64,000 nt of DNA from Luteimonas sp. RC10 (lineage in GTDB: Bacteria > Pseudomonadota > Gammaproteobacteria > Xanthomonadales > Xanthomonadaceae): NCBI RefSeq assembly GCF_014192745.1, contig NZ_JACHYJ010000006.1, positions 246,517 to 310,516 on the forward strand, written 5' to 3'. A model generated the notes under the pieces. The model saw nothing but the letters and a program-made list of their open reading frames with translations. It did no database searches and had not been told where the DNA came from. Positions 27,708 to 36,557 of the stretch are shown in pieces. Numbering within the stretch: the first letter of the stretch is position 1; every line of letters begins with the position of its first letter. The translations under genes and the position numbers were made by a program.

Positions 27708-30080
27708 ATGTCCGAGAAATTGCTTGTACGTCGCGCCGCGGTCCTGGGCGCCGGGGTCATGGGGGCGCAGATTGCCGCGCACCTGACCAACGCCGGCATC
27801 GACACGGTGCTGTTCGACCTGCCGGGCAAGGACGGCGACCCCGACGGCATCGTCCGCAAGGCGCTGGCCAATCTGGGCAAGCTCAGCCCGGCCCCGCTGG
27901 CCTCGCGCGCGTTGGCCGAGGCGATCGTGCCGGCGAACTACGAGACCGGCCTGGCGCTGCTCGAAAGCTGCGATCTGATCATCGAGGCGATCGCCGAGCG
28001 GATGGACTGGAAGCAGGACCTGTACCGCAAGATCGCCCCGCATGTGCCGGCGCACACCGTGCTTGCCAGCAACACCTCAGGCTTGGGAATCAACAAGTTG
28101 GCGGAAGTTCTTCCAGAGGAACTTCGTCATCGTTTCTGCGGTGTCCACTTCTTCAACCCGCCGCGCTATATGCACCTGGCCGAGCTGATCCCGGCCAGGA
28201 CCACCGACAAGGCGGTGCTCGAGGGGCTGGAGACCTTCCTGACCACCCAGCTCGGCAAGGGCGTGGTCTACGCCAAGGACACCCCGAACTTCATCGGCAA
28301 CCGGATCGGCGTGTTCTCGATCCTGTCGACGATCCACCATACCCAGGAATCGGGACTGGGCTTCGACGAGGTCGATGCGCTGACCGGCCCCCTGCTCGGC
28401 CGGCCGAAGTCGGCGACCTACCGCACCTCCGACGTGGTCGGGCTCGACACCATGGCCCACGTCATCAAGACGATGGCCGACACGCTGCCCGATGACCCCT
28501 GGCACGAGTATTTCGCCACCCCCAAGTGGCTGTCGGCACTGATCGACAAGGGCGCGCTCGGCCAGAAGGCCGGGGCCGGCATCTTCCGTAAGGCCGGCAA
28601 GGACATCACCGTTCTCGACCTCGAGGCGCAGGACTACCGCCCCGCCGACCGCAAGGCGGCCGACGAGGTCGTGGAGATCCTCAAGACCCGCGATCCGGCC
28701 GAGCGCATGGCCAAGCTGCGCGCCAGCGCGCACCCGCAGGCACAGTTCGTCTGGGCGATCCTGCGCGATCTGTTCCATTACAGCGCTGTGCACCTGGAGG
28801 ACATCGCCCAGACCGCGCGCGATGTGGACCTGGCGATCCGGTGGGGCTACGGCTGGCAGCAGGGGCCGTTCGAACTGTGGCAGGCGGCGGGCTGGAAGCA
28901 GGTCGCCGACTGGATCGCCGAGGACATCGTCGCCGGCAAGACCATGAGCAGCGCGCCGCTGCCCGACTGGGTGTTCGACGGCCGCGAGGGCGTGCACGCG
29001 GCCGAGGGCAGCTACAGCCCGGCTCAGAATGCCAAGCTGCCGCGCTCCGCGCTGCCGGTCTACCGCCGCCAGCGTTTCCCCGATCCGCTGCTCGGCGAGC
29101 GCTTCGACCAGGGCGAGACCCGCTTCGAGAACGACGGCATCCGGCTGTGGAGCGATGGCGACGACATCGGCGTGATCAGCTTCAAGACCAAGATGCACAC
29201 CGTCTCCGACCAGGTGCTCGACGGCATCCAGGAGGCGATCGGCATTGCCGAGCAGGACTTCAAGGGCCTGGTGATCTGGCAGCCCAAGGAGCCGTTCTCT
29301 GCCGGTGCCGACCTCGCCGGCGCACTGGGCCTGCTGCAGGCCGGCAAGGTCGACGCGTTCGAGGCGATGGTCGCCAACTTCCAGGCGACCAGCCAGCGCA
29401 TCAAGTATTCGCTGGTGCCGGTGGTCTCGGCGGTGCGTGGTCTGGCGCTGGGCGGTGGCTGCGAGTTCCAGATGCACAGCGCGCGCACGGTCGCGCACCT
29501 GGAGAGCTACATCGGTCTGGTCGAGGCCGGTGTCGGTCTGCTGCCGGCCGGCGGCGGCCTGAAGGAACTGGCGGTGCGCGCGTCGAACGCGGCCGGTGCG
29601 GGCGGCGACGTGTTCGCCGAGCTCAAGAAGACCTTCGAGACCGTCGCGATGGCCAAGGTCTCCACCTCGGCCGTGCACGCGAAAGAGCTGGGGCTGCTGC
29701 GCGCAGACGACGTGGTGACGTTCAACGCCTACGAGTTGCTGCACGTCGCCCGCCAGCAGGCCGCCGCGCTGGCCGAGTCGGGCTATCGCCCGCCCCTGCC
29801 CGCGCGTGCGATCCGGGTCGCCGGCGATGTCGGCATCGCGACCTTCAAGATGCTGCTGGTCAACATGCTCGAAGGCCGCTTCGTGAGCCCGTACGACTAC
29901 GAGATCGCCGAGCGGATCGCGACCGTGCTGTGCGGCGGCAATGTCGACCGCAATGCGCTCGTCGACGAGGATTGGCTGATCCGTCTGGAGCGCCAGCACT
30001 TCGTCGAGCTGGCGCAGCAGGAGAAGACCCAGGCCCGCATCGCGCACATGCTCAAGACCGGCAAGCCGCTCAGGAACTGA
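27708..30080 (+). CDS. Bifunctional 3-hydroxyacyl-CoA dehydrogenase/enoyl-CoA hydratase (FadN-type order)
   Basis: A 790-residue beta-oxidation enzyme catalysing hydration of enoyl-CoA and NAD+-dependent oxidation of 3-hydroxyacyl-CoA. The dehydrogenase domain comes first: AAVLGAGVMGAQIAAHLTNAG, IIEAIAERMDWKQDLYRKI, HFFNPPRYMHLAELI and KDTPNFIGNRIG. The crotonase-like domain is C-terminal (about residues 465-700): PFSAGADLAGALG, ALGGGCEFQMHSARTVAH and LVEAGVGLLPAGGG with the catalytic Glu. This order is that of Bacillus FadN and the reverse of E. coli FadB. ATG 27708 was preferred to 27699 because AAGGGA is correctly spaced from it. It is followed by the thiolase gene after 76 bases. Confidence 0.93.
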   Translation: MSEKLLVRRAAVLGAGVMGAQIAAHLTNAGIDTVLFDLPGKDGDPDGIVRKALANLGKLSPAPLASRALAEAIVPANYETGLALLESCDLIIEAIAERMDWKQDLYRKIAPHVPAHTVLASNTSGLGINKLAEVLPEELRHRFCGVHFFNPPRYMHLAELIPARTTDKAVLEGLETFLTTQLGKGVVYAKDTPNFIGNRIGVFSILSTIHHTQESGLGFDEVDALTGPLLGRPKSATYRTSDVVGLDTMAHVIKTMADTLPDDPWHEYFATPKWLSALIDKGALGQKAGAGIFRKAGKDITVLDLEAQDYRPADRKAADEVVEILKTRDPAERMAKLRASAHPQAQFVWAILRDLFHYSAVHLEDIAQTARDVDLAIRWGYGWQQGPFELWQAAGWKQVADWIAEDIVAGKTMSSAPLPDWVFDGREGVHAAEGSYSPAQNAKLPRSALPVYRRQRFPDPLLGERFDQGETRFENDGIRLWSDGDDIGVISFKTKMHTVSDQVLDGIQEAIGIAEQDFKGLVIWQPKEPFSAGADLAGALGLLQAGKVDAFEAMVANFQATSQRIKYSLVPVVSAVRGLALGGGCEFQMHSARTVAHLESYIGLVEAGVGLLPAGGGLKELAVRASNAAGAGGDVFAELKKTFETVAMAKVSTSAVHAKELGLLRADDVVTFNAYELLHVARQQAAALAESGYRPPLPARAIRVAGDVGIATFKMLLVNMLEGRFVSPYDYEIAERIATVLCGGNVDRNALVDEDWLIRLERQHFVELAQQEKTQARIAHMLKTGKPLRN

Positions 30081-30156
30081 GGTTCGTGCGTGGCCCGCGC
30101 GTCGGGCCACGGCGTGTCCCCGTCCCGAACCTCGACATCGCATTCCGGAGTTTCCA

Positions 30157-31362
30157 ATGACCAAGCAGATCCAGGACGCCTACATCGTCGCTGCCACCCG
30201 TACCCCGGTGGGCAAGGCGCCCAAGGGCGTGTTCCGCAATACCCGTCCCGACGACATGCTCGCGCACGTGCTCAAGGCCGTCGTCGCGCAGGCGCCGGGC
30301 ATCGACCCGGGCCGCATCGACGATGCGATCATCGGCTGCGCCATGCCCGAAGGCGAGCAAGGCATGAACGTGGCGCGCATCGGCGTGCTGCTGGCCGGCC
30401 TGCCCGATACCGTCGCCGCGCAGACGGTCAACCGCTTCTGCTCGTCGGGCCTGCAGGCCGTGGCGCTGGCCGCCAACGAGATCCGGCTGGGCAACGCCGA
30501 CCTGATGCTCGCCGGCGGCACCGAGAGCATGAGCATGGTGCCGATGATGGGCAACAAGGTCGCGCTGTCGCCGTCGGTGTTCAAGGACGACCACGTGGCG
30601 ATCGCCTACGGGATGGGCATCACCGCCGAGAAGGTCGCCGAGGAATGGAAGGTCTCGCGCGAGGACCAGGATGCGTTCGCGCTGGCCTCGCACCAGAAGG
30701 CGATCGCCGCGATCCAGGCCGGCGAGTTCAAGGACGAGATCAGCCCCTACGAGATCCTCTCCCACCAGCCTGACCTCGCCGGCAATACCGTGCAGCTGAA
30801 GAAGCGGCTGGTGGATACCGACGAGGGCCCGCGCCCGGATTCCTCGATCGAGGGCCTCGCCAAGCTCAAGCCGGTGTTCCGCAACGGCCAGTTCGGCGGT
30901 TCGGTGACGGCCGGCAACAGTTCCCAGATGAGCGATGGCGCGGCCGGCATCCTGCTCGCGTCCGAGCGCGCGGTGAACGACCACGGTCTCAAGCCGCTGG
31001 CGCGCTTCGTCAGCTTCGCCGTCGCCGGCGTGCGGCCCGAAGTCATGGGCATCGGGCCGATCGCGGCGATTCCCAAGGCACTGGCGCAGGCAGGGCTCAC
31101 CCTCGACGACATCGACTGGATCGAGCTCAACGAGGCGTTCGCCGCGCAGGCGCTGGCGGTGATCCGCGACAGCAAGCTGGACCCGGACAAGGTCAATCCG
31201 CTGGGCGGCGCGATCGCGCTGGGCCACCCGCTGGGTGCGACGGGCGCGATCCGCACCGCGACGATCGTCCACGGCATGCGTCGCCGCAAGAAGCGCTACG
31301 GCCTGGTGACGATGTGCATCGGTACCGGCATGGGCGCGGCAGGTGTGATCGAGGCGCTGTAA
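30157..31362 (+). CDS. Acetyl-CoA C-acyltransferase (3-ketoacyl-CoA thiolase)
   Basis: A 401-residue thiolase that cleaves 3-ketoacyl-CoA to acetyl-CoA and a shortened acyl-CoA. The nucleophile is Cys95 (NRFCSSGLQ). The second half contains NEAFAAQALAV, GGAIALGHPLGATGA with the catalytic His, and CIGTGMGAAGVIEAL with the acid/base Cys. It works with the preceding bifunctional enzyme. Size and motifs fit FadA/FadI-type thiolases of beta-oxidation better than biosynthetic PhaA, and the operon supports this, but substrate chain length is not readable. A bidirectional terminator follows. Confidence 0.95.
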   Translation: MTKQIQDAYIVAATRTPVGKAPKGVFRNTRPDDMLAHVLKAVVAQAPGIDPGRIDDAIIGCAMPEGEQGMNVARIGVLLAGLPDTVAAQTVNRFCSSGLQAVALAANEIRLGNADLMLAGGTESMSMVPMMGNKVALSPSVFKDDHVAIAYGMGITAEKVAEEWKVSREDQDAFALASHQKAIAAIQAGEFKDEISPYEILSHQPDLAGNTVQLKKRLVDTDEGPRPDSSIEGLAKLKPVFRNGQFGGSVTAGNSSQMSDGAAGILLASERAVNDHGLKPLARFVSFAVAGVRPEVMGIGPIAAIPKALAQAGLTLDDIDWIELNEAFAAQALAVIRDSKLDPDKVNPLGGAIALGHPLGATGAIRTATIVHGMRRRKKRYGLVTMCIGTGMGAAGVIEAL

Positions 31363-31453
31363 CGCACCACGGCATGTGCGCGGCCTCCGATTCGCGAGCC
31401 CGCGACTGCTGGCGGGTGCCGCCTGTCCATCGCTTCGCCCACGGATTTTTCAG

Positions 31454-31486
31454 CAAAAAAAGCCCCGGCATTGCCGGGGCTTTTCT
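31454..31486. terminator. Bidirectional terminator between thiolase and OmpA-family genes
   Basis: A-run followed by AAGCCCCGGC-ATT-GCCGGGGCTT (31460-31482) and TTTTCTT. Flanking A and T tracts allow it to act for the plus-strand fad operon and the convergent minus-strand OmpA-family gene. Confidence 0.88.
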
Positions 31487-31507
31487 TCAAGCGTGATCGC
31501 GTGGCGA

Positions 31508-32185
31508 TCAGCCCTGCAGCGGCACCACGCGGACTTCGACGCGGCGGTTGGCCGCCCGGCCCTGCTCGGTGCTGTTGTCGGCAATCGGTCGGGTCTTGCC
31601 GAAACCGACGATCTCGAAGCGCTGGCGCAGCAGGCCCTGGCCGATCAGGTAGTTGCCCACTGCATTGGCGCGCTGCTCCGACAGCCGCTGGTTGACCGCA
31701 TCGCTGCCGACGCTGTCGGTGTGGCCCGAGATCTCGACGATGGTCTTGTCGTACTCGGCCAGCGTGCGCGCGACATTGTTAAGCGCGGGATAGAACTGGG
31801 GCTTCAGATCGGCCTTGCCGAAGTCGAAGGTCACGCCGTCGGGCAGATTGAGCTTGATGACGTCGCCTTCGCGATCGACCTGGATACCGGTGCCCTGGGT
31901 CTGGCGACGCAGTTCGGCTTCCTGGCGATCCTGGTAGGCACCGATCGCACCACCGGCCAGGCCGCCGACACCGGCGCCGACCAGTGCCCGCTGGCGGCGT
32001 TCTGTCGCGTCCGACCCGCTGAGCAGGCCGGCCACAGCGCCGATACCGGCACCGATCAGGGCATTGTTGCGCGTGCGATTCGGATCGTCGGGCGCATTGG
32101 TCTGGCCGGTGTAGCTGGCGCAGCTGGTCAGCAACAGGACGCCTGCGATGGCCGTGGTCAGGCCTGCGGTGCTCAGTTTGCGCAT
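31508..32185 (-). CDS. OmpA-family peptidoglycan-associated lipoprotein with glycine-zipper domain
   Basis: A 225-residue lipoprotein (MRKLSTAGLTTAIAGVLLLTSC, lipobox LTSC, lipidated Cys22). A glycine-zipper region follows (ALIGAGIGAVAGLLSG and ALVGAGVGGLAGGAIGAY), which tends to insert in or cross membranes. The C-terminal OmpA domain (about residues 115-225) carries FDFGKADLKP, ISGHTDSVGSDAVNQRLSEQRA and RRVEVRVVP, binding peptidoglycan. It resembles YiaD-type proteins. It anchors the outer membrane to the cell wall. It is monocistronic, with a good GGGAG ribosome-binding site. Confidence 0.92.
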   Translation of the reverse strand: MRKLSTAGLTTAIAGVLLLTSCASYTGQTNAPDDPNRTRNNALIGAGIGAVAGLLSGSDATERRQRALVGAGVGGLAGGAIGAYQDRQEAELRRQTQGTGIQVDREGDVIKLNLPDGVTFDFGKADLKPQFYPALNNVARTLAEYDKTIVEISGHTDSVGSDAVNQRLSEQRANAVGNYLIGQGLLRQRFEIVGFGKTRPIADNSTEQGRAANRRVEVRVVPLQG

Positions 32186-32354
32186 GTCTTGGATCTCCCT
32201 TGGGTCAGGACAGAAATGTCCGCGAATGGTGATGGCGGGGCCGAAATTACCCGGTGCCTGATGCAAATAGGGTGACGGATGTGGCGGCATCCAAGGCCTG
32301 TTCAGTTTCGCGCGCTCCACCTCGCGTCACGAGCGCGCGGCTCGGTCCAAACGC

Positions 32355-33770
32355 TCAGCGCGATGCGCGATAGGCGGCCAGCGCCGCCTCCCGGCCTGCA
32401 TCCAGATCCACCATCGGCTTGCGCGGATAATCCGGCGCCAGCAGCGCCAGGCGGTCGGGATCGGTCCAGGGCGCGAACAACAAGGGCGTCGGCACATCAG
32501 CCAGTTCGGGGACCCAGCGCCGGATGTAGCGGCCGTCCGGGTCAAAGCGCTGCGCCTGCGAGACCGGATTGAAGATCCGGAAGTACGGCGAGGCGTCGGC
32601 GCCGGTCCCACCGATCCATTGCCAACCGAGCGTGTTGTTGGCCAGGTCCGCATCCACCAGCGTGTTCCAGAACCAGCGCGCACCTTCGCGCCAGTGGACG
32701 CGCATGTGCTTGCACAGCCAACTGCCCACGATCAGCCGCACGCGGTTATGCATCCAGCCGGTGTGCCAGAGCTCGCGCATGCCGGCATCGACGATCGGCA
32801 CGCCGGTCCGGCCTTGCTGCCAGGCTTCGAGCCGACCGGCATCGGGCCGCGCCCAGCGGAAACGCGCGAAGCGAGGGTTGAGGTCGCGGTCGATGCTGTC
32901 GGGGAAGTGGTGCAGCAGGTGGTGGGCGAACTCGCGCCAGCCAAGCTGCCGGATATAGGCATCGATCTGCGGCGCGGTGGCGGCGCGACGTTCGGCCTCC
33001 AGCGCGGCGACGATCCGCCACGGGGCGATCTCGCCGAAATGCAGGTGCGGCGACAGGCGCGAAGTGCCGACCTGATCGGGGCGGTCGCGGCCACTGGCGT
33101 AGTCGCGCAGTGCCCCATCGACGAAGACTTCGAGCGCTTCCCGCGCGCCGTCCTCGCCCGGCGTCCACGACGACCAGAAGCCGGACGACCAGTCGGGCGT
33201 GGGCGCGAGCTTCAGGTCGGCGAGCGCGACGCCGTTCGGCCCGGCCTCGGCCGTCGGCAGCAACGGCGGCGGCGACCAGGTCGCCTGCGTGCGCCAGGTC
33301 GACAGGGCCTTGCGCCAGAACGGCGTGAAGACCTTGTACGGGCCGCCCTGTCCGGTCTGCAGGGCCCATGGCTCAAACAACAGGGCGCCGTCGTGGCTTT
33401 CGGCACGCACCCCGTCGTCGCGCAAGGTCCGCTTGATGCGGGCGTCGCGCTGTTCGATCGCCGGCTCGTAACGGCGGTTCCAGAACACCGCCTCCGCGTC
33501 GCAGGTCTCCACCAGGGTGCGCAAGGTCGGCAGGGTCGGGCCGTGGAACAGGCGCAGGCGTGCGCCGTGACGGCGCAAGGCCTGGTCGAGCGCCGCCAGT
33601 GCGCGATGGCGCCAGGCGTTGGACGCTGCGCCGGGTGCCCAGTCGCCTTCCTCGTCGGGGGCATGGATATAGACGCACACCGGCGCCAGGCCGGCCTGGA
33701 GTGCAGCGTGCAGCGCGGGATTGTCGTCGAGCCTGAGATCGTTGCGGAACCAGACGATCGCGTTCGCCAT
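32355..33770 (-). CDS. phrB: Deoxyribodipyrimidine photolyase
   Basis: A 471-residue class I CPD photolyase repairing cyclobutane pyrimidine dimers with light. The N-terminal antenna-cofactor domain begins ANAIVWFRNDLRLDDNPAL. The FAD-binding catalytic domain contains TSRLSPHLHFGEIAPWRI, GWREFAHHLLHHFP, RTGVPIVDAGMRELWHTGWMHNRVRLIVGSWL and WFWNTLVDADLANNTLGWQWIGG. The start was set at the ATG preceded by GGAGGAG; the open frame upstream is not conserved. It is divergent from the SufE gene. Confidence 0.96.
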   Translation of the reverse strand: MANAIVWFRNDLRLDDNPALHAALQAGLAPVCVYIHAPDEEGDWAPGAASNAWRHRALAALDQALRRHGARLRLFHGPTLPTLRTLVETCDAEAVFWNRRYEPAIEQRDARIKRTLRDDGVRAESHDGALLFEPWALQTGQGGPYKVFTPFWRKALSTWRTQATWSPPPLLPTAEAGPNGVALADLKLAPTPDWSSGFWSSWTPGEDGAREALEVFVDGALRDYASGRDRPDQVGTSRLSPHLHFGEIAPWRIVAALEAERRAATAPQIDAYIRQLGWREFAHHLLHHFPDSIDRDLNPRFARFRWARPDAGRLEAWQQGRTGVPIVDAGMRELWHTGWMHNRVRLIVGSWLCKHMRVHWREGARWFWNTLVDADLANNTLGWQWIGGTGADASPYFRIFNPVSQAQRFDPDGRYIRRWVPELADVPTPLLFAPWTDPDRLALLAPDYPRKPMVDLDAGREAALAAYRASR

Positions 33771-33915
33771 GCGCTCCTCCTCGCGCGTCGCCGGCAAGCC
33801 TAGCCGACCGCGATGATGGCGGTGAGAAGGCCGCCACATCCCCTTCGCGCGCTTTTGCTTCACACTATTGCGTTCTGGCCCGCCCTGCGGCGCCGCCCGT
33901 TTCCCGACCGCGCCT

Positions 33916-34356
33916 GTGACCGATTCGCCCTTCCCGCTTGAAGCCTCGCCCGAACAGGCGCAACGCGCCATCGCCGACGAATTCGCCTTCTTCGGCGACT
34001 GGTCGGAACGCTATCAGTACCTGATCGACCTCGGCCGCAAGCTGCCGCCGTTCCCCGACAGCGACAAGACCGAAGCCAACCGCCTGCATGGCTGCCAGTC
34101 GATGGTCTGGATCGTGGCCTCGGGTGATGCGGATCGGCTGGACTTCGCGGCGGCCAGCGATTCGGCGATCGTCTCGGGCCTGATCTACCTGGCCTTGCGC
34201 GTGTATTCGGGCCGCAGTGCACGCGAGATCGTGGACACCGACGCCAGCTACATCGGCGACATCGGGCTGGCCAAGCACCTCTCGCCCACCCGCAGCAACG
34301 GCCTGGCCGCCCTGCTCGCCTTCATCCGCGATCGCGCCCAGTCCGCGCTGGCGTGA
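33916..34356 (+). CDS. SufE-family Fe-S cluster assembly/cysteine desulfuration protein
   Basis: A 146-residue protein that accepts persulphide sulphur from a SufS/CsdA-type cysteine desulfurase. The accepting Cys is in RLHGCQSMVW (about residue 60), and the fold signature FGDWSERYQYLIDLGRKLPPFP precedes it. The start is a GTG (VTDSPFPLEASPEQ); an ATG 48 bases upstream would add an unconserved segment. No suf operon surrounds it. It overlaps the MFS transporter gene by GTGA, suggesting coupled translation without an obvious functional link. Confidence 0.92.
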   Translation: MTDSPFPLEASPEQAQRAIADEFAFFGDWSERYQYLIDLGRKLPPFPDSDKTEANRLHGCQSMVWIVASGDADRLDFAAASDSAIVSGLIYLALRVYSGRSAREIVDTDASYIGDIGLAKHLSPTRSNGLAALLAFIRDRAQSALA

Positions 34357-35600
34357 GCGCACCCGGCGACAAGTCTTCCGACAGCCGGGCCGCGCCGCTG
34401 CGCAATCCGGGGTTTCGTGCGTTGCTGGGCTATCGCATCCTGACGATCCTGTCCTATCAGATCGTCGCGGTCACCGTCGGCTGGCAGATCTACGCCGCCA
34501 CCCAGAACCCGTGGATGCTCGGACTGGTGGGGCTGGCCGAAGTGCTGCCCTACTTCTGCGTGGCGCCGTTCGCCGGCTACCTGGTCGATCACCTGCCCCG
34601 GCGCAAGCTGGGCATGGCAGCCGCGGCGGGCCTGGCGATCACGCCGGTGCTGCTCGCGCTGCTGTCGCTCGACGGGTTGGGCAGCAACGTCTGGCTGATC
34701 TACCTGCCGATCATGCTGACCGGCATGGTGCGGGCCTTCCTGGGACCGGTCTATAACGCGCTGTTCGCGCGCGTGCTGCCGCGCGAGCAGTTCGCGCGGG
34801 GCGCCAGCCTGGGCAGCATCGCGTTCCAGAGCGCGGTCGTCGTGGGCCCGGCGATCGGTGGGTTCGTCGTCGGTTGGGCCGGCGAGGCCAGCGCCTATGC
34901 GCTGGCCTCGGTGCTGGCGCTGGGCGTGATCGTGTTCCTGGCGCGGATGCAGGTCACCGAGCCGCCACGCATGCTGCAACGCGCTCCGATTTTCGCCAGC
35001 ATCGCCGAAGGCGCCCGCTTCGTGTTCGGCCACCAGATCCTGCTCGGCGCCCTGGCCCTGGACATGTTCGCGGTGCTGTTTGGCGGCGCGATCTCGCTGG
35101 CGCCGGCCTTCATCCACGACATCCTGCATTGGGGACCCGAAGGCCTTGGCATCCTGCGCGGTGCGCCGGCATTGGGCTCGGTGGCGATGGGCATCTGGCT
35201 GGCCCGCCATCCCGTCCAGCGCAACGCAGGTCGCTTCCTGCTGCTCGCGGTCGGCGGCTTCGGACTGTGCATGATCGGCTTCGGCCTGTCCACCGCATTC
35301 TGGCTGTCAGCGTTCTTCCTGCTGCTGTCGGGCATGTGCGACGGGGTGTCGGTGGTGATGCGCTCGACGATCATGCAGTTGGCGACGCCCGACCACATGC
35401 GCGGCCGGGTTTCGTCGATCAACGGCCTGTTCGTGGGCTCGTCCAACGAGATCGGCGCGTTCTACATGGGCTCGATGGCGCGCCTGCTCGGCCTGGTGCC
35501 GGCCGTTGTGCTCGGCGGCTTCATGACGATGGGCGTGGTCGCGACGACGGCCTGGAAGGCGCCGCGCTTGCGCCGCCTGGATCTGCGCGAGCTGCAGTGA
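34353..35600 (+). CDS. MFS transporter (EntS/MFS_3-like)
   Basis: A 415-residue inner-membrane transporter with about 10-12 hydrophobic helices. The N-terminal RNPGFRALLGYRILTILSYQIVAVTVGWQIYAAT and the inter-helix motif GYLVDHLPRRKLG identify the major facilitator superfamily, closest in pattern to the enterobactin-exporter-like MFS_3 group. RMQVTEPP follows TM6, and the second half contains RSTIMQLATPDHMRGRVSSINGLFVGSSNEIG. The substrate cannot be deduced. The start is the GTG overlapping the SufE stop (GTGA). No siderophore genes are nearby. Confidence 0.9.
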   Translation: MSAPGDKSSDSRAAPLRNPGFRALLGYRILTILSYQIVAVTVGWQIYAATQNPWMLGLVGLAEVLPYFCVAPFAGYLVDHLPRRKLGMAAAAGLAITPVLLALLSLDGLGSNVWLIYLPIMLTGMVRAFLGPVYNALFARVLPREQFARGASLGSIAFQSAVVVGPAIGGFVVGWAGEASAYALASVLALGVIVFLARMQVTEPPRMLQRAPIFASIAEGARFVFGHQILLGALALDMFAVLFGGAISLAPAFIHDILHWGPEGLGILRGAPALGSVAMGIWLARHPVQRNAGRFLLLAVGGFGLCMIGFGLSTAFWLSAFFLLLSGMCDGVSVVMRSTIMQLATPDHMRGRVSSINGLFVGSSNEIGAFYMGSMARLLGLVPAVVLGGFMTMGVVATTAWKAPRLRRLDLRELQ

Positions 35601-35725
35601 ACGCAGAACTGTGACGGGCGACCGAGTCGCCCTGCCCGATCCCCGGAATACTCGCCCGAACACGTGACCTGCCACCGCAAGTCGCCCGCGCTCGGGATCG
35701 CGCGGATTTCGCCAAGGAACCGGCC

Positions 35726-36301
35726 ATGCGCGCATCCGTTCTGGTATCGATCGCCCTGCTCGTCGCCTGTGCGCTCGTTGTCGTGCTCGGCATCCAGAAC
35801 CGCCGGCTGCAGACGACGCTGACCGCCCTTCAGACCGAACAACTGGCGCCGCGGGTAGGCGCATGGTGGCCGGCCCTCGAACTGCAGACCCTCGATGGGC
35901 GCACCGAGACACTGGGCGGCGCAGGCCGGGCACAGGTCATCTATGTCTTCGACACTGGCTGCCCCGCGTGCAAGGCGTCGGTGCCGGTGGTGCGGGAGAT
36001 CGAGACGGCTCTTGCGCAATTGCCCAATCCGATCTCGATGGTGAGCATCGGCAGTGGCGACGACATCACCGCCTATCGGAAAGACGCCGGCTTCGGTTTT
36101 CCGGTCTTTCCGCAGTCTGCCAAGCTGGCTTCATTGCTGGGCGTCGAGCAGGTCCCTCTTCTGGTCGCGGTCGACGACGATGGCCGTGTCGTCTTCTCGC
36201 ATGTCGGGCAACTGGACAAGGATGTAGTGGCATCCCTCATGACCGACATACGCGGCCTGGATGCCGTCTCGGTCGGTTCCATCCAAGGAGAAGGCAGATG
36301 A
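35726..36301 (+). CDS. Membrane-anchored TlpA/redoxin-like thioredoxin-fold protein
   Basis: A 191-residue protein with an N-terminal membrane anchor (residues about 4-22, [19 protein letters not shown]), a short coiled linker ([16 protein letters not shown]) and a periplasmic thioredoxin fold. The redox motif CPAC is Cys79-Cys82 in [20 protein letters not shown], and the cis-Pro loop is [12 protein letters not shown]. The family includes TlpA, ResA and MauD-type thiol oxidoreductases. Its stop overlaps the start of a tiny Cys-rich secreted peptide gene (ATGA), so that peptide is a strong candidate substrate. The start follows AAGGA. The direction of the reaction (oxidase or reductase) is not readable. 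Confidence 0.88.
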   Translation: MRASVLVSIALLVACALVVVLGIQNRRLQTTLTALQTEQLAPRVGAWWPALELQTLDGRTETLGGAGRAQVIYVFDTGCPACKASVPVVREIETALAQLPNPISMVSIGSGDDITAYRKDAGFGFPVFPQSAKLASLLGVEQVPLLVAVDDDGRVVFSHVGQLDKDVVASLMTDIRGLDAVSVGSIQGEGR

Positions 36302-36492
36302 AGAAGGTCACGAGCAAGGTGAAGAGTGCGCTGGTCGCGTTCGCAATCGTCGGATGCCTCGGATTCGGAGCCGCCCAGGCGGTCCAGTCCAACGCCGCTG
36401 GCAGCCGATGTACGGACCCGGACACCGGCTGTCCCTGCAAGCCCGGCTGCCGCTATGGCGGCGGTCGCGTCGGTTGTTGCCTGATCCCCTGA
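36298..36492 (+). CDS. Small secreted cysteine-rich peptide
   Basis: A 64-residue peptide. Residues 1-28 form a signal peptide ([21 protein letters not shown]). The predicted mature form of about 36 residues has six Cys: 38, 45, 47, 51, 60 and 61, with spacing C-x6-C-x-C-x3-C-x8-CC and many Gly, Pro and Arg. This suggests up to three disulphides. AAGGAGAAGG supplies a ribosome-binding site, and the ATG overlaps the stop of the thioredoxin-like gene. I do not recognise a family. The coupling suggests a periplasmic or secreted disulphide-bonded product matured by its neighbour. A strong terminator follows, so the two genes form a complete unit. Confidence 0.8.
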   Translation: MKKVTSKVKSALVAFAIVGCLGFGAAQAVQSNAAGSRCTDPDTGCPCKPGCRYGGGRVGCCLIP

Positions 36493-36505
36493 CGGGCGCA
36501 CAAAG

Positions 36506-36535
36506 AAAAAGCCGGTCGAATCGACCGGCTTTTTC
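36506..36535. terminator. Terminator between the Cys-rich peptide gene and dksA
   Basis: AAAAAGCCGGTCGA-A-TCGACCGGCTTTTTCT has a perfect 10-bp stem (36510-36530) flanked by A and T tracts. It can serve both the plus-strand thioredoxin/Cys-peptide unit and the convergent dksA gene. Confidence 0.88.
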
Positions 36536-36557
36536 TGGAGCGATCGGCGGAAAACCG

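Noticed and set aside
28077..30164. A minus-strand open frame of about 695 codons opposite the FadN-type gene.
   Set aside because: Shadow of a GC-rich gene; Arg/Asp/His/Val-rich composition and no recognisable motif.
35616..35632. GGGCGAC-CGA-GTCGCCC as a terminator after the MFS gene.
   Set aside because: The stem is only 7 bp and no T-run follows; it is not distinguishable from chance at this GC content.
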